DNA of 42,637 nucleotides, from NCBI GenBank assembly GCA_947482665.1, contig CANKJK010000006.1:208651-251287 (forward strand). Reading direction: 5' to 3'. The position numbers were made by a program, and so were the translations under genes. The DNA is from Acidobacteriota bacterium. Its GTDB lineage: Bacteria > Acidobacteriota > Vicinamibacteria > Vicinamibacterales > UBA2999. The notes beneath the pieces are model-generated. The model was not told the DNA's origin and made no database searches. It saw only the letters and a program-made list of their open reading frames with translations. Below, one piece after another: positions 23,937 to 31,946 of this stretch. The stretch's first letter is position 1, and every line of letters begins with the position of its first letter.

Positions 23937-25181
23937 TCAGCGTCCGGCGAGTTCTGGCGTACCCGCCATTACGGCTTCGAAATCCTTCAACCCCTTGCCC
24001 ACCTGAATGGACTCGGGCACCCGGTCGCGCATCACATCGGCGGTCTTGTAGCCGTTGCCCGTGATGACCACGACGACGGACTCGTCCCGCTTGATGGCGC
24101 CGCGTTCGATCAGCTTCTTCGTGCCGGCGAGCGTCGTGCCGCCGGCCGGCTCGGTGAAGATGCCTTCGGTATGCGCCAGCAGCTCGATGGCGTCCAGAAT
24201 TTCCGGATCGGTCGCGGCCACGCCACTCCCCCCGGTGCGCTTCAGCGAGGCGATCACCTGGAAGCCGTCTGCCGGATTGCCGATCGCGAGCGACTTGGCG
24301 ATGGTGTGCGGACGCACCGGCTCCGGGAAGTCCAGCCCGGCCTCAAGGGCGTTGATGACCGGCGAGGATCCGGCCGGCTGCGCGGCGTGAATCTTGGGCA
24401 ACTTGCCGCTCACCAGGCCCAGCTCGATAAACTCCTCGAAGCCGCGCAGGATGCGCGGCAGCAGTGTGCCGCCGGCCACCGGCGAGACGACGTGATCCGG
24501 GAAGCGCCACCCGAGCTGTTCCGCGACTTCAAAGCCCATCGTCTTGGCGCCCTCCGCGTAGTAGCTGCGGAGGTTGATGTTCGCAAAGCCCCACCCGTAG
24601 CGGTCCGCCAGCTGCGTGCAGAGACGGTTCACATCATCGTAGTTACCGGCCACGGCGAAGACCTTCGGGCCGTAGATGGCCGAGCCAAGCACTTTGGACG
24701 GCTCCAGATCGTTCGGGATGAAGACCATGCAGTCCAGCCCGAGACGTGCCGCGTGCGACGACACGCTGTTGGCCAGATTCCCGGTCGAGGCGCAGCCGAA
24801 CACCGTGCATCCGAACTCGATGGCCTTGGTGGCCGCCACCGAGACGACGCGGTCCTTGTAGGAGAACGTCGGATGGTTCACCGAGTCATCCTTGATGTAC
24901 AACTCGCGGACGCCCAGGGCCTTCGCAAGGCGGTCGGCCTTCACCAGCGGCGTGTAGCCGGAGTAGAAGCCGGTCTTCGGCTCCTCGACCGGCAGCAGCT
25001 CGCGATACCGCCACAGGGAGTGCGGCCGCGATTCAATCAGCGCACGTGTCACCACGCCCTTCATGGCTGCGTAGTCGTAGGTCACCCGCAGCGGACCCAG
25101 GCACTCGCTGCACACCCACAACGCCTCCGCGGGATACGCCTTCCCGCACAGGTGACATTCCAGTCCTGTCACGAAGCTCAT
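23937..25181 (-). CDS. Threonine-synthase-like PLP enzyme, second paralogue
   Basis: The 414-residue fold-type II PLP enzyme has an N-terminal zinc ribbon (CHLCGKAYP, then VCSECLGPL). The PLP Lys is in HPTFSYKDRVVS near residue 107, and the phosphate-binding loop is CASTGNLANSV. It is clearly different from the other ThrC here, which has NPTGSFKDLG. Members of this branch are usually annotated threonine synthase. Placement after thrB and directly before APS reductase, sirohaem synthase and sulfite reductase makes a sulfhydrylase using O-phosphohomoserine or another phosphorylated amino acid a reasonable alternative. A GAGAGGA ribosome site precedes ATG 25181, 3 bp after thrB. Confidence 0.8.
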   Translation of the reverse strand: MSFVTGLECHLCGKAYPAEALWVCSECLGPLRVTYDYAAMKGVVTRALIESRPHSLWRYRELLPVEEPKTGFYSGYTPLVKADRLAKALGVRELYIKDDSVNHPTFSYKDRVVSVAATKAIEFGCTVFGCASTGNLANSVSSHAARLGLDCMVFIPNDLEPSKVLGSAIYGPKVFAVAGNYDDVNRLCTQLADRYGWGFANINLRSYYAEGAKTMGFEVAEQLGWRFPDHVVSPVAGGTLLPRILRGFEEFIELGLVSGKLPKIHAAQPAGSSPVINALEAGLDFPEPVRPHTIAKSLAIGNPADGFQVIASLKRTGGSGVAATDPEILDAIELLAHTEGIFTEPAGGTTLAGTKKLIERGAIKRDESVVVVITGNGYKTADVMRDRVPESIQVGKGLKDFEAVMAGTPELAGR

Positions 25182-25184
25182 CGT

Positions 25185-26090
25185 CTATCCTCTCGCTCCG
25201 GTCGCCACGGCGTCTGCCGTGACGGGCTCGGCACTCACATCACGCACGGTCACGGGCGTCCCCGACGCCCGGTAGATTGCTTCCAGCTTTCCCGCGATCC
25301 GGTCGCGCCCCTCCGTCGCGAACGCGACGATGGACGGCCCCGCGCCGCTCAGGCACACCCCGAGCAGGTCCGGGTCCTCCAGCGCAAGCGCCGGCGCCAG
25401 TTCCGGAATCAGCGCCGCCCGCTGCGGCTGATGCCAACGGTCCTTGAGCGCCTCGCGCAGTGACGCGCCATCCCCAGTGGCCACGGCGTGCATCAGGCGC
25501 GCCACGCGCTGCAGATTGAAGAGCGCATCGGCCCGCGAAAACGACTGCGGCACCACTTTCCTGGCCTCGGCCGTCGGCAACGGACGCGACGGCGTGGCAA
25601 TCAGCATCCGGATCGAGGCCGGCCATGCCAGCGTCGCCACGCTGACGCGCCCGTCCTCGTGCTGGAGCGCGGCCACCATGCCGCCGCGAATCGCCGCGGC
25701 CGCGTTATCGGGATGCCCTTCAAGCGCCGTGGCCGCGGCCAGCAGGTCCTCATCCGGAAGCGGCGCGACGACAGCCTCGAACAGACGCAGGCCGGCGACC
25801 GTCGCGGCCGCGCTACTCCCCATCCCCGAGCCGATCGGAATGTCGCTCTCGATATCGATTACGACCGACGGCAGGCCGGCAGGCGCGCGCGACGCGAGCG
25901 ACCGGTAGGCACGCTCAACGCCGTTCTCCGTGGGCACCGGCGGATTCGCCTGGCGCACCGTGACCGTGCCGCGACCGTCCGGCGTCTGCGACACCAGCCG
26001 CACGCGCAGATACACCTGCACCGCCACGGCGAGCGTGTCAAAGCCGGGGCCGAGATTGGCCACCGACGCCGGGACGGCAATCGTCAGCAT
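25185..26090 (-). CDS. thrB: Homoserine kinase
   Basis: The 301-residue GHMP kinase begins IAVPASVANLGPGFDTLAVAV. The nucleotide loop is IPIGSGMGSSAAATVAGLRL near residue 87, and the C-terminal motif LSGAGPSIVAFA closes the fold. It phosphorylates homoserine with ATP to O-phosphohomoserine, the substrate of threonine synthase. Its start overlaps thrC by 7 bp and the next PLP gene follows 3 bp after its stop, so it feeds two threonine-synthase-type enzymes encoded on either side. Confidence 0.95.
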   Translation of the reverse strand: MLTIAVPASVANLGPGFDTLAVAVQVYLRVRLVSQTPDGRGTVTVRQANPPVPTENGVERAYRSLASRAPAGLPSVVIDIESDIPIGSGMGSSAAATVAGLRLFEAVVAPLPDEDLLAAATALEGHPDNAAAAIRGGMVAALQHEDGRVSVATLAWPASIRMLIATPSRPLPTAEARKVVPQSFSRADALFNLQRVARLMHAVATGDGASLREALKDRWHQPQRAALIPELAPALALEDPDLLGVCLSGAGPSIVAFATEGRDRIAGKLEAIYRASGTPVTVRDVSAEPVTADAVATGARG

Positions 26091-27313
26091 CCGCTCTCCA
26101 CCTTCGCGCGAACCATATCGGGCTCGGGCTTCGGCTCGGTCGTTCCCGGCTCCTTCAGCAGGTGTCCGGTCAGGATGCAGATCACCCGCTCCTGCTCGCC
26201 GATCCAGCCCGAGGCGCGCAGGCGCTTGATGCCGGCCAGCGCAGCCGCAGAACCCAGCTCGCAGCCAATCCCGTCTCGGCCGATCACCGTCCGCGCTTCG
26301 GCGATTTCATCGTCCGGCACATCGATCGTCGTGCCGTTGGTCAGCTTGAGCGCCCGCACGGCCTTGCGCCAGGAGACCGGCGCGCCGATGCGAATCGCCG
26401 TCGCAATCGTCTTCGGGTCCTTCAGCGGCGTGAGTTCGGAGGCGCCGCTCTGCCACATGCGCACGAAGGGATTGGCGCCTTCCGCCTGAATCACCGCCAC
26501 GCGCGGTACTCGGTCAATCAGCCCGAGCGCCAGCATGTCCTCGAGCGCCACACCGACGGCGGAGACGTTGCCGAGGTTGCCGCCTGGAAGTGCAATCACG
26601 TCAGGTGCCTTCCACCCGAGTTGTTCCATCAACTCGACGGTGAAGGTCTTCTGGCCGGCGACCCGGAACGGGTTCAGCGAATTCAGCACGTAGGTCGACT
26701 CGTCCGCGCCCTCGAGCATCCCGGCCAGTGCGTCATCGAAGTTGCCGCCCACGCGCACCAGTTCGGCGCCGTAGGCCTCGGCCTGCGCCACCTTCGCGGA
26801 GGCGACCGACTGCGGGAGGAACACGCGCGCCTTGAGGCCCGCGCGAACGGCATAGGCCGCCATGGACGCCGCGGTATTGCCGGTGGAGGCACACGCCACG
26901 AACTTCGCACCGCGCACCGCCGCGCGTGTCACGGCGGCCGTCATCCCGAGGTCCTTGAAGGAGCCCGTGGGATTCCAGCCGAGGTGCTTGATATAGAGAT
27001 CGTTGACGCCCGCGAAGCGGCCCGTGGCCAGCCCACGCAGGACTGGTGTATTCCCTTCGCCGAGCGTGACGATGTCGTTGACGTTCTCGGTCAGTCCGGC
27101 GAGCAATTCACGGAAACGCCAGACGCCGCTCCGGTCCGCCGGCTCAATGGACGAGCGGCGCTCCGACCATAGCGCACGCAGCTCGGCCGCCGACGCGGTC
27201 GGCCGTTCCGGCACCAGTTCGAGCGGGGCGCCGCACTCGGGGCACACGCGGTCCTCGCGCAGCCGCGAGGTCTCCACGCTACAGGGTTTGCTGCAACGCA
27301 ACTGCATGGTCAC
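26084..27313 (-). CDS. thrC: Threonine synthase
   Basis: The 409-residue PLP enzyme starts with a short zinc-ribbon-like segment (LRCSKPCSVE and CPECGAPLELV). EGNTPVLRG and NPTGSFKDLGMT carry the substrate pocket and the PLP Lys near residue 119; CASTGNTAASMAAY binds the phosphate. LPGGNLGNVSAVGVAL near 245 is the second glycine loop. It converts O-phosphohomoserine to threonine. The ATG overlaps the hom stop by 4 bp. Order and motifs match the normal thr operon enzyme, unlike the paralogue downstream. Confidence 0.93.
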   Translation of the reverse strand: MTMQLRCSKPCSVETSRLREDRVCPECGAPLELVPERPTASAAELRALWSERRSSIEPADRSGVWRFRELLAGLTENVNDIVTLGEGNTPVLRGLATGRFAGVNDLYIKHLGWNPTGSFKDLGMTAAVTRAAVRGAKFVACASTGNTAASMAAYAVRAGLKARVFLPQSVASAKVAQAEAYGAELVRVGGNFDDALAGMLEGADESTYVLNSLNPFRVAGQKTFTVELMEQLGWKAPDVIALPGGNLGNVSAVGVALEDMLALGLIDRVPRVAVIQAEGANPFVRMWQSGASELTPLKDPKTIATAIRIGAPVSWRKAVRALKLTNGTTIDVPDDEIAEARTVIGRDGIGCELGSAAALAGIKRLRASGWIGEQERVICILTGHLLKEPGTTEPKPEPDMVRAKVESGC

Positions 27314-28617
27314 TCCCCAGGAAGCACGGGCATCACGAGCACCGGCTCCGCGTGGAAATCTTCAGCATCGATCTCACGCATGGCGCCGGCCAGTGCCGTC
27401 GCCTCGCACGGTTCCACCGTCACGACAAACGGCAGGTGGTCTTTCGGGAATCCCGACTCCTGCAGCACCGCGTCCACGTTGATGCCGTGCCGCGCCAGCG
27501 CCACCGTGATCGACGCCAGGATGCCCGGCCGGTCCTTCACACTGAAGCGGATGTAGTACGGCCGCATCGGCGCCGCCGATACGGACGTGGGGGTCCACGC
27601 CGGCTCCGCACCCGAGCGCGTCTGGCGCGCCAGTGCGACGAGGTCGGACACCACCGCCACGGCTGTGGGGTATCCGCCGGCACCCTGGCCGCTAAAGGTC
27701 GTGTTGCCGCCGAAACGGCCCGTCAGCGTCACAAGATTCTGCGGGCCCGTGTTCCGCGCGTAGTTGGAACTGTCCGGCACAAGAGCCGGCCCCACGAAGG
27801 CGCGCACCGCGCCGCTGGCATCACATTCCGCCATCGAGATCTGGCGGATGGTGCCACCGAGCCGCTTGGCGTAGCGGAAGTCGATGGCGTCAATGCGCCG
27901 GATGGAACCTGTCGAGATCTCCGACGTGCGGATGTAGCGCTTGAAGGCCACGCCGACAAGCACGGCGAGCTTCGCCGCCGCGTCATGGCCGTCCACATCG
28001 GAGGTCGGGTCGGCCTCGGCGAATCCCAGGCGCTGCGCCTCGCCGAGGGCGTCGCTCATCGAGTCCCCACCGGTCATGCGGCTCAGGATGTAGTTGCAGG
28101 TGCCGTTGAGGATGCCGACCACGCGCGTGAAGGTGTCGCCCGCGAGGCCCGTGCGCACGGCGTCGATGATGGGGACGCCACCCGCCACCGCGGCTTCGAA
28201 CCGGAGCCGCGCCCCGCTCGCCGCGGCCAGGGCCAGCAGTTCGGGCGCGTGCGCCGCGAGCAGGAGCTTGTTGGCCGTGACCACCGAAATGCCCTGCGCG
28301 AGCGCCGCCGACACCCATCCGTACGGCAGCTCCACGCCCCCGACGGTTTCCACGATCACGTCGGGCTTGGCCGTCAGGACGGCCGCCGCGTCGTCCGTCC
28401 AGGTGACCGACGGCGCCACCCAATCCGCCCGCTTGCGGGCGACATTCCGGTTGAAGATCGCGACGAGCGCGAGCTCCGAGGCAAGCTCCGTGCGCTCCGT
28501 CAGGATCCGCACAACCGACTGGCCGACCGTGCCGAAGCCGAGCACCGCCACGCGCAGCGGGCTGGAGGCCTCTGCTGCCGTCGACGACTGTCTCTCTCCT
28601 GCTGCTGCTCCTGCCAC
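27310..28617 (-). CDS. hom: Homoserine dehydrogenase with ACT domain
   Basis: The 435-residue protein starts at GTG 28617, with GGAG 7 nt upstream; starts further up would lie before the attenuator. The NAD(P) loop is VAVLGFGTVGQSVVRIL. Catalytic-domain blocks include VTANKLLLA, FEAAVAGGVPII and LNGTCNYILSRM, then the acidic EADPTSDVDGHDAAAKLAVL. The last 85 residues form an ACT domain (YIRFSVKDRPGILASITVALARHGIN), the usual site for threonine feedback inhibition. It reduces aspartate semialdehyde to homoserine, the branch point to threonine and methionine. An upstream leader peptide and terminator indicate attenuation. Confidence 0.94.
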   Translation of the reverse strand: MAGAAAGERQSSTAAEASSPLRVAVLGFGTVGQSVVRILTERTELASELALVAIFNRNVARKRADWVAPSVTWTDDAAAVLTAKPDVIVETVGGVELPYGWVSAALAQGISVVTANKLLLAAHAPELLALAAASGARLRFEAAVAGGVPIIDAVRTGLAGDTFTRVVGILNGTCNYILSRMTGGDSMSDALGEAQRLGFAEADPTSDVDGHDAAAKLAVLVGVAFKRYIRTSEISTGSIRRIDAIDFRYAKRLGGTIRQISMAECDASGAVRAFVGPALVPDSSNYARNTGPQNLVTLTGRFGGNTTFSGQGAGGYPTAVAVVSDLVALARQTRSGAEPAWTPTSVSAAPMRPYYIRFSVKDRPGILASITVALARHGINVDAVLQESGFPKDHLPFVVTVEPCEATALAGAMREIDAEDFHAEPVLVMPVLPGE

Positions 28618-28647
28618 GTATGCTCCGAACTTGAACTGAACCGGCGT

Positions 28648-28687
28648 AAAACAAAAAACCCGCCTGACCTTGGCTGGCCGGCGGGCG
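28648..28687 (-). terminator. Attenuator terminator before hom
   Basis: On the minus strand CCCGCC (28685-28680) pairs with GGCGGG (28664-28659) and is followed by TTTTTTGTTTT. It lies 26 bp after the leader peptide stop and 30 bp before the hom GTG. The leader coding region contains CGGCGGG (28756-28750), which could pair with CCCGCCG (28685-28679) of the 5' arm as an antiterminator. Confidence 0.8.
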
Positions 28688-28712
28688 TTGGAGTCCCGAT
28701 GTCGATGCGTCC

Positions 28713-28832
28713 CTATGCCTGACTGGGGACGCCCCGGGATCCGCCGCAACCCGCCGTGGGCACGCACCAACAGGCGCGCGTGGGCCGTGCCGTGCGGCAT
28801 CCCGTCGTCGTCGTGGCGATCACACTGAACAT
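28713..28832 (-). CDS. Thr/Cys-rich attenuator leader peptide (thrL-like)
   Basis: The 39-residue open frame begins MFSVIATTTTGC. Codons 7-10 are four consecutive ACG Thr codons preceded by an Ile codon (ATC, codon 5). In all there are 7 Thr and 4 Cys (codons 12, 21, 23, 29), plus one Trp. This resembles E. coli ThrL in principle: scarcity of charged tRNA stalls the ribosome, alters RNA folding and prevents the downstream terminator. The Cys codons are unusual for a Thr leader and fit an operon that also makes sulfide. The start is only about 5 nt past the predicted transcription start, with no Shine-Dalgarno sequence. Confidence 0.75.
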   Translation of the reverse strand: MFSVIATTTTGCRTARPTRACWCVPTAGCGGSRGVPSQA

Positions 28833-28842
28833 CGTGAGAGGA

Positions 28843-28872
28843 ATGGTACACCGCCCCTCCCTGATGAGGCAA
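28843..28872 (-). promoter_or_regulatory. Promoter of the thr-cys operon (TTGCCT-N18-TACCAT)
   Basis: The minus strand has TTGCCT at 28872-28867 and TACCAT at 28848-28843, each matching four of six consensus bases and spaced 18 bp. RNA would start about 4-5 nt before the leader peptide ATG. Confidence 0.55.
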
Positions 28873-28959
28873 GGGGCCGCGCGGGGTCCGTTTCCCCGGA
28901 ACCGCTTGCCAACGCACGGCTTACGGCACCATGTCCGGCCCTGCGTGAGACAATCGGGC

Positions 28960-30252
28960 GTGGCCCCGGACGACCCGGTCTTCGCGCGCATTACCCGCGC
29001 CCTTCGCCACCGTAACTACCGCCTCTTCTTCGGCGGCCAGTCGGTGTCGTTGGCGGGCAGTTGGATCACGCGCGTGGCCACCAGCTGGCTGGTCTATCGC
29101 CTCACGGGGTCGGAACTGCTTCTCGGCGTGGTCGGCTTCTGCGGCCAGATTCCCGCGCTCGTCCTGACGCCCTTCGCTGGCGCCCTGGTGGACCGCGTGG
29201 ATCGGCGGAAGGTCCTCCTGTGGGCACAGTGGCTCTCGGCGGCGCAGTCGGCCGTCCTCGCGGCGCTCACGCTCGCCAATCGCATCACCATCCCCGAACT
29301 CATCGTCCTGCAGCTCATCCAGGGTGCCGTCAATGCCTTCGAGATGCCGGCGCGCCAGTCGTTTGTCGTCGAGATGGTGGAGGACAAGCGCGATCTGTCG
29401 AACGCCATCGCGCTCAACTCGATGATGGTCAACGGCAGCCGGGTGATCGGACCCTCCATCGGCGGGGCGCTCATCGCCGGCGTCGGCGAAGGCTGGTGCT
29501 TCGCCGTGGACGCGGTGAGCTATCTGGGCGTCATCTGGTCGCTGATGGCCATGCGCACGACGCCGTCGACCGTGCGCACGCTCGCACCCGCCCTTGAGCA
29601 GATCCGCGACGGGTGGAACTACGTCCGCTCCTCCGCGCCGATCCGCACGTGCCTCACGCTGGTCGCCATCTCCAGCGTCATGGGCATGCCGTACATGGTG
29701 TTGATGCCGGTGATGGCCAAGGAGGTGCTGGGCGGCGGACCGAGTACGCTCGGCCTGCTCATGACCTCGGTGGGTGTCGGCGCGCTCGCGGCGGGTGTCT
29801 ATCTGGCGTCGCGGACGTCCGTCCGCGGCCTGAGCCGTGTCATCCTCACCGGCACAGTGCTCTTTGGTGCCGGGCTCGTCGGCTTCTCCTTCACCCAGCA
29901 TGTCGGGATGGCCGCGTGCATGCTGGCCGTGGCCGGAGTCGGCTTCATCTCGCAGATGGCGTCGAGCAACACCCTGATTCAGACGATTGTGGACGAGCAG
30001 TTCCGGGGGCGCGTGATGGGCTTCTACACGATGGCGATCGTAGGCACGATTCCCGTGGGGAGCCTGCTGGCGGGCGTGGTGGCCGAGCGTGTCGGCGCGC
30101 CGCTGACGATCCGTCTCGGTGGGCTGGTGTGCCTGGCGAGCGCCGTGTGGTTCGCGACCAGACAGTCGGACCTGCGCGACGCCATCAGAGAGGTGTACCG
30201 GCACGAGGGCCTGGTCCGGCCCGAGCCGGTCACGGCGGAGACAGGACCATGA
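28960..30252 (+). CDS. Major facilitator superfamily exporter (MFS_3/EntS-like)
   Basis: The 430-residue protein starts at GTG 28960, 5 nt after a GACAAT box; GTG 28945 is an alternative. It has 10-12 membrane helices and begins with FARITRALRHRNYRLFFGGQSVSLAGSWI, the typical N-terminus of MFS_3 drug or siderophore exporters. The cytoplasmic loop 2-3 signature reads GALVDRVDRRKVLL. A conserved FEMPARQSFVVEMV segment follows near residue 130. It probably exports a small hydrophobic compound by proton antiport. The stop overlaps the ATG of the DAC-like gene by 4 bp, suggesting cotranscription. Confidence 0.85.
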   Translation: MAPDDPVFARITRALRHRNYRLFFGGQSVSLAGSWITRVATSWLVYRLTGSELLLGVVGFCGQIPALVLTPFAGALVDRVDRRKVLLWAQWLSAAQSAVLAALTLANRITIPELIVLQLIQGAVNAFEMPARQSFVVEMVEDKRDLSNAIALNSMMVNGSRVIGPSIGGALIAGVGEGWCFAVDAVSYLGVIWSLMAMRTTPSTVRTLAPALEQIRDGWNYVRSSAPIRTCLTLVAISSVMGMPYMVLMPVMAKEVLGGGPSTLGLLMTSVGVGALAAGVYLASRTSVRGLSRVILTGTVLFGAGLVGFSFTQHVGMAACMLAVAGVGFISQMASSNTLIQTIVDEQFRGRVMGFYTMAIVGTIPVGSLLAGVVAERVGAPLTIRLGGLVCLASAVWFATRQSDLRDAIREVYRHEGLVRPEPVTAETGP

Positions 30253-31382
30253 GCGGACCCTCCTATAGCGTGGCGGCGTCGGTCGCCGGCCGCATCCGAG
30301 AGCATCTGCGGGTGCACCGGGAGTCAGAACTCGACACCGCCGATCTCCCGGACGCGGCGCCGCTGCCGGACCTCGACGTCATCACGGCGATGATCGACGC
30401 GGCATTCTGGACGAGCCTGCGCCGCGAGGAAGGCACGCTGCCCAAGATCTCCCTGGCGCTCGTGCCGCCGACGGCGGGTGTGCAGCCGCTCCTTTTCGCG
30501 CACGCCATCCCGCTCGACGCCGCCACGCTCGCCAAGCTGGCCCCCGCCGTTGAACGCTCGGGCATCCACCTCGGCGCCTGGCCAGTGGACGGCCGGCTCA
30601 TGGTCTGGGGCACCGCGCGGCTGCTGCCGCCGCTCTCGTTCATCGTGGAAACCGTGGCGCCGGGCCTGCTCGTCATCAAGCATCGGCCGTGGGCGCACGC
30701 CGCGAAGTTCGTCAACGTCGCGGTGCTCGAGGGCGACCGGATCAAGGTCATCGACGAACGCGCCTCCACGATGGCGGACTGCCCCCCGCTGCTCGACGCC
30801 CTGCTGCGGTTCGACGCCCATGGCTCCGCGCTCGCGGCGGACAACATGCTCGTGCGCCTGGCCGTCTCCATGCGGCTGCACAATCGAGGTGGGACGCTCA
30901 TCGTCGTGCCGGACGAATCCGACCAGTGGCGTCAATCTGTCCTGCACCCGATGGCCTACAGCCTGATGCCGCCCTTCCGGGACCTGGCCGACCTTGGGCG
31001 CGACCCGCGCAACGAGGCCGACTGGATCGAGCGGCGCGATCGCGCCGTGGATGCCATCGCGGGCCTCACGATGGTGGACGGCGCCACGGTCATTACGCAC
31101 CGCTACGACGTGCTGGCCTTTGCGGCCAAACTCGGTCGCCGCAAGGGAGCCGACCCGGTCAGCCGCATCATGATGACCGAGCCCATCGAAGGTGCCACGG
31201 CCACAGAGGTCGACCCGGGCCAGGTTGGCGGCACGCGCCACGTCTCGGCCGCGCAGTTCATCTCGGACCAGCCCGATGCCCTGGCGCTGGTGGCCTCGCA
31301 GGACGGACGCTTCACGGTGTTCGCGTGGTCGCCCTGCGCCAGCCGGGTCTACGCCCACCGCGTCGACGCGCTGCTGATGTAG
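30249..31382 (+). CDS. DAC-like (DACNV-type) protein, possible c-di-nucleotide synthase relative
   Basis: The 377-residue soluble protein has a sensor-like N-terminal region (1-215) of unfamiliar sequence. The C-terminal part resembles the DisA/CdaA diadenylate cyclase domain: MVDGATVITHRYDVLAFAA contains the DGA motif, and GGTRHVSAAQFISDQPDALALVASQDGRFTVFAW aligns with the GTRHRAA...SDA..VVSEE.G.IS block. In true cyclases this motif is RHR; here it is RHV, so catalysis may be altered. It would make or sense a cyclic dinucleotide in the cytoplasm. Coupled to an MFS gene by a 4-bp overlap. I rate family membership moderate and enzyme activity uncertain. Confidence 0.6.
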   Translation: MSGPSYSVAASVAGRIREHLRVHRESELDTADLPDAAPLPDLDVITAMIDAAFWTSLRREEGTLPKISLALVPPTAGVQPLLFAHAIPLDAATLAKLAPAVERSGIHLGAWPVDGRLMVWGTARLLPPLSFIVETVAPGLLVIKHRPWAHAAKFVNVAVLEGDRIKVIDERASTMADCPPLLDALLRFDAHGSALAADNMLVRLAVSMRLHNRGGTLIVVPDESDQWRQSVLHPMAYSLMPPFRDLADLGRDPRNEADWIERRDRAVDAIAGLTMVDGATVITHRYDVLAFAAKLGRRKGADPVSRIMMTEPIEGATATEVDPGQVGGTRHVSAAQFISDQPDALALVASQDGRFTVFAWSPCASRVYAHRVDALLM

Positions 31383-31477
31383 GCCGCCGCCCGGATATCC
31401 CTCGGTCGCCCCCTGGAGGCGATGCCAACCCTCGAGGGGAGTCCGACGTGCGATACTAGGACCGCACTTCCCCCGGG

Positions 31478-31566
31478 GCCTGAGTGGCGGAACTGGCAGA
31501 CGCAGGAGACTCAAAATCTCCCACCGGTCACCCGGTGTGTGGGTTCGATTCCCTCCTCAGGCACCA
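31478..31566 (+). tRNA. tRNA-Leu (anticodon CAA)
   Basis: A complete class II cloverleaf is present. The acceptor stem GCCTGAG pairs with CTCAGGC, and the anticodon stem GGAGA/TCTCC encloses loop CTCAAAA with CAA at positions 34-36, reading UUG. A long variable arm, GGTTCGATTCC in the T loop region and an encoded CCA (31564-31566) complete it. A GATACT box lies 20 bp upstream. The YtxJ-like gene starts 8 bp after the CCA. Confidence 0.97.
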
Positions 31567-31574
31567 CCTTCTTC

Positions 31575-31946
31575 ATGACACCACTCACACCGGGCACCCT
31601 CCGCGACGTCGCGCACCTCGACTCCCTCGTCGCGGATTCCTTCGACAAGCCGCTCGTGATCTTCAAGCACAGCCGGAGCTGCGGGACCTCGCACGAGGCA
31701 CAGGATGAACTGCAGGCCCATCTGGCCCAGGCACCGCGGGACGCCACCTACGTGATGATCACGGTGCAGGAGCAGCGGCCGCTCTCGGATGCGATCGCTC
31801 AGCGCTTCTCGTTGCGCCACGAAACGCCGCAGGTGCTGGTCGTACGGGACGGCAGGTTGGTCTGGTCCGCCACGCATTTTCGTGTCACCGCCGACGCCCT
31901 TGGTAAGGCCATCGATCAGGCCGCGGCCGCCCAGGCGGCGCTCTAG
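31575..31946 (+). CDS. ytxJ: YtxJ-like bacillithiol-system thioredoxin-fold protein
   Basis: The 123-residue protein has a thioredoxin-like fold: FDKPLVIFKHSRSCGTSHEAQDEL with one active-site cysteine, then TYVMITVQEQRPLSDAIAQRF, and the cis-Pro strand HETPQVLVVRDG. The FKHS start is the signature of YtxJ/DUF2847 proteins, proposed monothiol bacilliredoxins that remove bacillithiol from proteins. YtxJ relatives usually have CPIS where this protein has CGTS. It follows tRNA-Leu by 8 bp, so may be cotranscribed with it. Its TAG stop shares the CTAG with the convergent flavoprotein gene. Confidence 0.82.
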   Translation: MTPLTPGTLRDVAHLDSLVADSFDKPLVIFKHSRSCGTSHEAQDELQAHLAQAPRDATYVMITVQEQRPLSDAIAQRFSLRHETPQVLVVRDGRLVWSATHFRVTADALGKAIDQAAAAQAAL

